Source: Paraphysoderma sedebokerense (Eukaryota; Blastocladiomycota; Physodermatomycetes; Physodermatales; Physodermataceae). Taken from it: a stretch of DNA of 64,000 nucleotides. Shown here piece after piece: positions 59,131-64,000 of the stretch; positions within the stretch are counted from its first letter, which is position 1, and every line of letters starts with the position of its first letter. The position numbers were made by a program, and so were the translations under genes. The stretch spans positions 372,001-436,000 of the forward strand of contig JAHLJZ010000002.1 in the NCBI GenBank assembly GCA_025602915.1, read 5' to 3'. Below the pieces are notes generated by a model. That model was not told the DNA's origin. It did no database searches and saw only the letters and a list, made by a program, of their open reading frames with translations.

Positions 59131-60561
59131 TTCTCTTGATGTAGAAGAGTGATCAATTTAGATGTGGATTATTTCCGAGAAGTGTTCAGCGTCATGTCTC
59201 GAAGTTCGTTTTTTTTTTCAAACGTTTCATGTCCACCTCGGCGTTTGGAGTAAACGCTGCGTGCGGATACATAGTTAATTTGGCACTCCTTCGAGCCCAC
59301 TTCCACACAACTGATGGAATCATCAATGCTATTACTCTATCATTGAAATCTACATCACTCAAATCTGCTGAATTTCATGTTTTGTCAAAGAGCTCACAAA
59401 TATATTGAACGCACCCAGTGCATGTCTCTTCCCGTAACACATGCCACTAGCAAAAGCAAAAGCAGATAAAACCCCTGTGTTGTGATGAAATGTAGGACAA
59501 TTCAGGCTTTACTTTGTCGGGAATGCATTTTTTGTCAGCAAAGCATCTTTGGTTTTTCCAGCAGGTCCAAGGCTCAAGCCTGCATGTTCTGGCCAGCAAA
59601 TATGCCGTAAAATACACAGCTGAATCCAAGGTTGTCTGAGTTTTGTTAAATTCGTCTTGCAATATATAGAGGATTAGCAAGCTACTCTCATTGGAAATAA
59701 ATTTTGCATTCTTAAACAAGGCGTCTTTCTGTGGTAACATTGTCTGATTAACTTGCACTCAATTCCATAGAAGTATATCATTTTAAAATAATTCCATTAG
59801 TAATTTATCAATATTTAGACGCTGCATTTGAAATTTCCATATCAATTGTGATCATAGTGATAAGTCAGAGACACACTACTCTTGCTACTCCTGAATATCT
59901 ACGACACGCTTCGGAGTCTGGGGTTGCACTGGAATCTGCGGGTTCAGTACTGTAAATGAATGTAGAGTAAGAGTGTAGAATACGCAGCATTAGACTGCAC
60001 AACGTTGAATGCGGAGGACTTTACATCGAAAAGAAGTCAGCCGAGAACACAGCGCGGAGGAATTAGCTGTATTATGTATGATATATGTATTCAAAAGAAC
60101 GCATCCCAGAATCGGAGAAATTGATATTCATCTCCTTCAGCGGTCGAGTCGACTCCGAAGTCCGAGTCACGACTCTCACTATCAGTCATTATGCTCATGA
60201 CCATGTAATTGTTAATTTGTGTACTCTAAGGGGCCAACGACGGACTGATAATCCACCATGTGCCATATGCATCCGTCCAAATAATAGAGACAATAATGCC
60301 CTTTCTTTCTCCGCGTTATGTCACTGTTATGTCTCGACAACGGGATAACAGCAGTCAACGGGCTTTTCGGAATTCCAGACTGCGACCTCGAGTTCCCTCC
60401 TTTCCGAAAAGAGAAGTTCGTCAGGTGGACCAGTGGAACCCCCTTTTTTTAAAGACGAACATCGCTTCAACGAAGTGCAAGAATACCTGGAAAAGTTCCG
60501 TAATTTCAGCAGCTGCGTCTTGTTAACATAATCTCATCAAAGTGATTTTCTGCCAGCTCTC
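59131..60561. other. 1.4-kb region with no firm gene
   Basis: Two weak possibilities exist: a minus-strand frame at 59447-59758 ending in a Cys-rich stretch, and a plus-strand exon-like frame ending at about 60529 (DEHRFNEVQEYLEKFRN, then a TAA stop). Neither has enough splice or similarity support to call. Confidence 0.4.
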
Positions 60562-62344
60562 ATGCTTCATCGCGACATGAAACTCATATCTACGCTTTAT
60601 TTATTGGCAGCTTTAACAGGACTGTCATCGGGTGGTTCGTGTTCAGTTTGCATTTTTTTATTGTACAACACACCAGTGCCTAATGAGTGAAAATTTTATT
60701 AATTCTTTTTAGCCACAAAAAAATGCTTTGGTACGGGGAAATTGTGTTTCCAGGCCAACGTCATTGATAACACTACAGTCATTATGCAAATTAACTATAC
60801 CGTTGCGGGCTGGGTGTCTGTGGGTATTGGCAGTTCTATGTCTAGCGCTGATACCATTGTAAGTATTAATCATTTTGAAACAAGTTTTGCCCAGTCAATA
60901 TATTCATGCATATTCAATTCTGAACCTCTAGACGATTTGGAACAATGGGGGAAATAACTTTGTCGTTCAAGACGGCATGTCTACATCCCAGGTTATGCCA
61001 CCGAAAGACGCAACTCAGAATTACGCAATTGTGAGCGCTGTTGCAGGGAATCCCAACGTTGTTACTGTTACCCGTGCTATTAACACCGGCGACGCCAAAG
61101 ATAAAGCTTTTACGAATGCAGCGCAATCAATGATTTATGCTTATTGTTTGACTGCTGTCAGTAATGATTCTCCCGGTATGCACGACTCTAAAGGCACCTT
61201 CAGCTACAACGTATTCGATACCTCAGCTACAGTTTATACCCCTCCTGGTAATTATTTTCATACTCTCGGTCCAATGTTCGTATCATAACTAGTTTATCCA
61301 GGAACAAACTTGACGAATCCTGGGACGTCGAATCCTGGAACTTCGAACCCTGGTTCCACTGATCCAAATAATTTGACAGATAATCCAGACGACGGTACTC
61401 CAGTGGAGGGAGCACTTTCGTACAATACAGCCGTTCTAATCCATGCCGTCTTAATGGTGTTTGCCTGGCATTTCTGCGCTCATATTGCGTAAGTGTAATT
61501 CTTTTTACACAATGTCAGCAATAAAAACTCTTAACCATATCACTACACCAGTGTATTTTTGGCCCGTTACATGAAATCGACGATGCCTACTTCTTGGTTC
61601 AAAATCCACCGAGCGCTATTCATTCTTGTTTGTGTTTGTACTATAACTGGATTTGCCGTTATGTACGCTTCAATTTCTGGGCATTTCAGAAATACTCATG
61701 GAGTAAGACTATCATTTTGGATTAGTGCATCATTTGAATTATTTGTTAACTCTGCTCTGTAGATCGTTGGCTTGCTTATGTTGATTTGCATGTTATTGCA
61801 ATCCGTCCTCGGTTTCGTCATTGATCGATTGTTCAAACCGAATCGTAAGCGAGTTCCATGGTACGATATGGTTCATTGGTGGCTCGGGAAACTGCTCGTC
61901 GCCTCCGGCCCATTGACCATTATGCTGGGATTACTACAAAATTCTTCATCAAATATTTTAATTGCGTTCTACACAATGATGTGGGCGTCCTTCCTTGCCG
62001 TTTTTGCTGTTGCTGAAGTCAAGATTGGCCAGGTATGCGATCAAGATTTTTGGAACTTGGCAATATAATTTTAACTAACCAAAAAAATAAATAAATTCAC
62101 CGGCTATTTTTAGACTCACGAACATACGCATTCTCCCCCTCCTAACAAACCAGATTTGGAAACTCCGAGCGCCCCTCCCGCTTCCGAGGTCATTAAAACA
62201 TCATCCGCTTTAGAGATTAAAAAGACTGCGCCAAAATCCTCCCTCCCCCCTCCTCCTCCCCCTCCAATGCGTCAGATCAGTACTAAGAAACCTGCACAAC
62301 TACATGCAGACGACTTTAATAGTCGCGATCATCTTGCTTCTTAA
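60562..62344 (+). CDS. DOMON-cytochrome b561 transmembrane oxidoreductase
   Basis: Seven exons (60562-60634, 60713-60858, 60932-61247, 61302-61488, 61552-61702, 61763-62032, 62114-62344) sum to 1374 nt, 457 aa. Signal peptide (LISTLYLLAALTGLSSG), then a secreted DOMON haem/sugar-binding domain (INYTVAGWVSVGIGSSMSS, MIYAYCLTA), a Pro/Asn/Gly-rich linker with NPGTSNPGTSNPG repeats, then a five- to six-helix cytochrome b561 core. Conserved haem histidines lie in VLIHAVLMVFAWHF, FKIHRALF, GHFRNTHGIVGLL and MVHWWLGK. The tail is cytoplasmic and Pro-rich (PPPPPPP). Family members pass electrons across membranes from ascorbate-like donors, often to ferric iron. An upstream ATG gives five extra residues (MLHRD); the second ATG at 60577 is also plausible. 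Confidence 0.9.
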
Positions 62345-62544
62345 TCATCTAAGCTTGAGCGGATATGGAAAGCTAGCCCAATAAATAAAAATACTATAAT
62401 ACGTGTAGCCTCTAATGGGGCGATTAAGTAATTCTATAATTTGCAACGTTTAAGGAGCAATTAACTTTATGTCGATTAATGTATGCTTTTGATACCCATC
62501 TTAATGCGATATATGTAAAATGAAGTTACAATAAATAACATAAT

Positions 62545-62655
62545 GTCATCCTGAATGTCCTCTAAGAACGATAGGTATTACAATATTAATTCATATCGTA
62601 GATTGTCATCCTGAATGTTCTTCTACAGAACATAGGGTATTACAAAATCGTTAGT
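62545..62655 (+). repeat. TCATCCTGAATG minisatellite, left array (2 copies)
   Basis: Two units about 57 bp apart (starts near 62545 and 62602) share TCATCCTGAATGT, an AGAAC..A.GGTATTACAA segment and AT-rich ends. The second has a small hairpin TGTTCT-TCTAC-AGAACA. Confidence 0.85.
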
Positions 62656-62860
62656 GTGATAGTCAACGAGCTACCCATCCCCGACAACTGAAAATGTAGG
62701 AATCAAGAAGAATTGATTCTGAAAATAGCAACGCTGAAAGTCATAGCAATATCGAAGGCTTGAACTCAGAAGAGAAGAAAAAGCTCTGTCAGAACTGAAC
62801 ATAATGTTAAATAACCATACAAATTCTATGTTCAATTCATCAGAGCGTCACCCTCTACTT
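62655..62860 (+). pseudogene. Decayed inverted fragment A of the right-edge gene
   Basis: CAACGAGCTACCC, CAACTGAAAATGT, GAAAGTCATAGCAATATCGAA and AACTCAGAAGAGAAGAAAAA occur in the same order as in the last exon of the minus-strand gene at 63413-63686, but on the plus strand. It is truncated, interrupted, and diverged more than fragment B. It joins intron-like sequence that leads directly into fragment B. Confidence 0.7.
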
Positions 62861-63110
62861 GTTCTTTAACAACGGAGAGTTTGGATTCGAAAAGAAGCTG
62901 GGATAGCGCGTATGATAATCAACGAGCTACCCCTCCGCAACAACTGAAAATGTGGGATTCGGCAAGAAGTAATTCTGAAAATAGAACGCCGAAAGTCATA
63001 GCAATATCGAACGCTTGAACTCAGAAGAGAAGAAAAAGAAGAAATTTCCGAAGATAAAGCTACCCACGGTTGGGAAAGTATCAAAGAAGATCCAAAATTT
63101 CTTTGGCAAG
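62810..63110 (+). pseudogene. Decayed inverted copy B of the right-edge gene's last exon
   Basis: Starts with intron 3' sequence (TTCAATTCATCAG) then the exon. The reading frame matches the minus-strand gene for about 55 codons (SPSTCSLTTESLDSKRSW..., QQLKMWDSARSNSENRTPKV) until a lost G near AISN creates a TGA. Beyond it, the sequence still resembles the gene's basic C-terminus out of frame. By eye it is roughly 85-90% identical, which suggests recent duplication. Confidence 0.8.
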
Positions 63111-63180
63111 TCACATCAATATCAACAGATTGGGCTCCGCAAAGACAAACATAGGGTATCACTAAATTAATAAATAGCAC

Positions 63181-63355
63181 TGATTGTCATCCTGAATGTT
63201 CTTCTACAGAACATAAGGTATTACAAAATCATTACATATCACTGATTGTCATCCTGAATGTCCACTAAGAACACAGGGTATTACATATTATAAATAACTA
63301 ACCAAATATCATCCTGAATGTCATCTTATAACACAGGGTTTACAAAATTTACGAC
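63181..63355 (+). repeat. TCATCCTGAATG minisatellite, right array (3 copies)
   Basis: Three units at about 63-bp spacing (near 63185, 63248 and 63311) carry TCATCCTGAATGT and GG(G/T)TTACA-type ends, in the same orientation as the left array. The first unit has the same hairpin as the second left unit. Confidence 0.85.
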
Positions 63356-63412
63356 ATTGCGTGCGCAATACACTAACTTCATAACATAACGCATAACACT
63401 TCAATCGCGAGT

Positions 63413-63863
63413 TTAAAATTTGCCAAAGAAGTTTTGAATTTTCTTGGATACTTTCCCAAGCGTGCTTAGCTTTATCTTGGGGAATTTTTTCTTTTTCTCC
63501 TTTTCGGAGCTCAAGCCGTTCGATATTGCTATGACTTTCGGCGTTCTATTTTCAGAATTACTTCTTGCCGAATCCCACATTTTCAGTTGTTGCGGAGGGG
63601 TAGCTCGTTGGCTATCATACCCGCTCTCCCAGCTTCTTCTTGTATTCAAACTCTCGGTTGTTGAAGAACAAGAAGAGGGTGACACTCTGATGAATTGAAC
63701 ATAAATTTGTATGATTTTTTAACATTCTGTTCGGCTTTGACAAAGATCAGCGATGAACAATGAACGGATTATACATACCCTGGAGGATCAATGCCATCCG
63801 AAGTTGGCAGTGCCTTCTCGTCGTTGGATGGGCGGTCCGTGAGTGCTTTCTGAGCAGATTTTC
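63413..63863 (-). CDS. Unknown protein, 3' part (gene continues beyond the window or into unresolved exons)
   Basis: Two exons are clear: 63863-63779 (GKSAQKALTDRPSNDEKALP...) and 63686-63413, joined in frame as DGIDPPGVSPSS. The C-terminus is Ser-rich (SSCSSTTESLN, SARSNSENRTPKV) and ends in a strongly basic amphipathic helix (EKEKKKKFPKIKL...KVSKKIQNFFGKF). Upstream exons lie between 63864 and the window edge or beyond; one donor-like GAG/GTTCG at about 63950 did not give a consistent frame. I recognise no family. Two decayed inverted copies of its last exon lie at 62655-63110. Confidence 0.6.
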
Positions 63864-64000
63864 CTGTAATGTGATAGTAGTATTCGGACTCATAAAACTA
63901 AACCGTTGCTCAGTCGTTTGGTCCAATATTTAAAAAGGAAGTTGAAAACGAACCTCAGACCAAATCACGACAAACCGAAGTCTACCATAAAAATGCTTCA

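Larger units (their letters stand above)
62345..63412. other. Repeat- and pseudogene-bearing intergenic region
   Basis: Downstream of the b561 gene. It contains five copies of a short repeat and two decayed inverted copies of the last exon of the partial gene at the right edge (separate entries). Confidence 0.75.

Noticed and set aside
59447-59758. Minus-strand 103-codon open frame with a Cys-rich end
   Set aside because: It resembles a small secreted Cys-rich protein only at its last 45 residues, has no signal peptide at its ATG, and no clear splice partners were found.
62866-63180. Minus-strand 104-codon open frame with a signal-like start
   Set aside because: It is antisense to decayed exon copy B and its start lies in repeat sequence.
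1-64000. tRNA, rRNA, CRISPR, transposase or virus-like genes
   Set aside because: I looked for tRNA-like cloverleafs, direct-repeat spacer arrays, and transposase, integrase or reverse-transcriptase motifs in the translated frames, and found none.

Overview
The window looks like nuclear DNA of a flagellated, early-diverging fungus, probably chytrid-like. The gene set is fungal: an Ssk2-type MAP3K, an Srk1/Rck2-type kinase, Lcl3 nuclease, mitochondrial Arg8 and Cdc34. Two genes point to a motile flagellum: a full-length CCDC39, the axonemal '96-nm ruler', and a CCDC87-like protein. Genes are dense and carry many short introns (about 50-100 nt). One intron appears to be of the minor-spliceosome AT-AC type, which Dikarya lack. 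Base composition is moderately AT-rich. I saw no rRNA, tRNA, CRISPR, or large transposon or virus-like element. Exon models were built by hand from splice signals. Every complete multi-exon model sums to a multiple of three, except the Srk1-like kinase, which needs one base removed.

Layout. 0.3-3.2 kb (-): Srk1/Rck2-like kinase. 4.3-5.1 (+): SUMO-targeted RING E3. 5.4-7.4 (-): cytochrome P450. 8.2-9.8 (+): acetylornithine aminotransferase. 10.3-16.5 (-): a single open gene model joining an SF3B3/RSE1-like propeller segment to a DH-PH RhoGEF. 17.0-18.3 (+): CDC34. 19.2-24.3 (-): Ssk2/Wak1-like MAP3K. 25.1-29.4 (+): CCDC39. 29.6-30.8 (+): acidic single-pass membrane protein. 31.0-32.5 (-): Trx-Grx-Grx monothiol glutaredoxin. 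32.7-38.9 (-): APC1. 39.3-40.3 (+): metallo-beta-lactamase-fold protein. 40.7-41.9 (-): ankyrin-like protein. 42.2-47.9 (-): DNA topoisomerase II. 48.2-49.4 (-): small coiled-coil protein. 49.7-51.1 (-): Lcl3-like nuclease. 51.3-52.4 (-): ribosomal protein uL15. 52.6-53.4 (+): NIP7. 53.4-56.5 (-): CCDC87-like. 58.3-59.1 (-): STPR-repeat protein. 60.6-62.3 (+): DOMON-cytochrome b561. 62.5-64.0: short repeats, two decayed gene fragments and a partial unknown gene (-).

Most genes are unrelated housekeeping genes, but some themes recur. The Ssk2-like MAP3K and the Srk1-like kinase would sit at the top and bottom of one stress-MAPK pathway, and an identical 18-bp double E-box lies upstream of both. 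Three ubiquitin-system genes are present: a SUMO-targeted RING ligase, Cdc34 and Apc1. The ribosomal protein uL15 gene and the ribosome-biogenesis gene NIP7 share a 187-bp divergent promoter.

The best candidates for something new are the AT-AC intron in the kinase activation segment, the SF3B3-like/RhoGEF fusion, the five-repeat STPR protein, the +1 frame break in the Srk1-like gene, the shared kinase-promoter element, and the repeat-bounded inverted gene copies at the right end.
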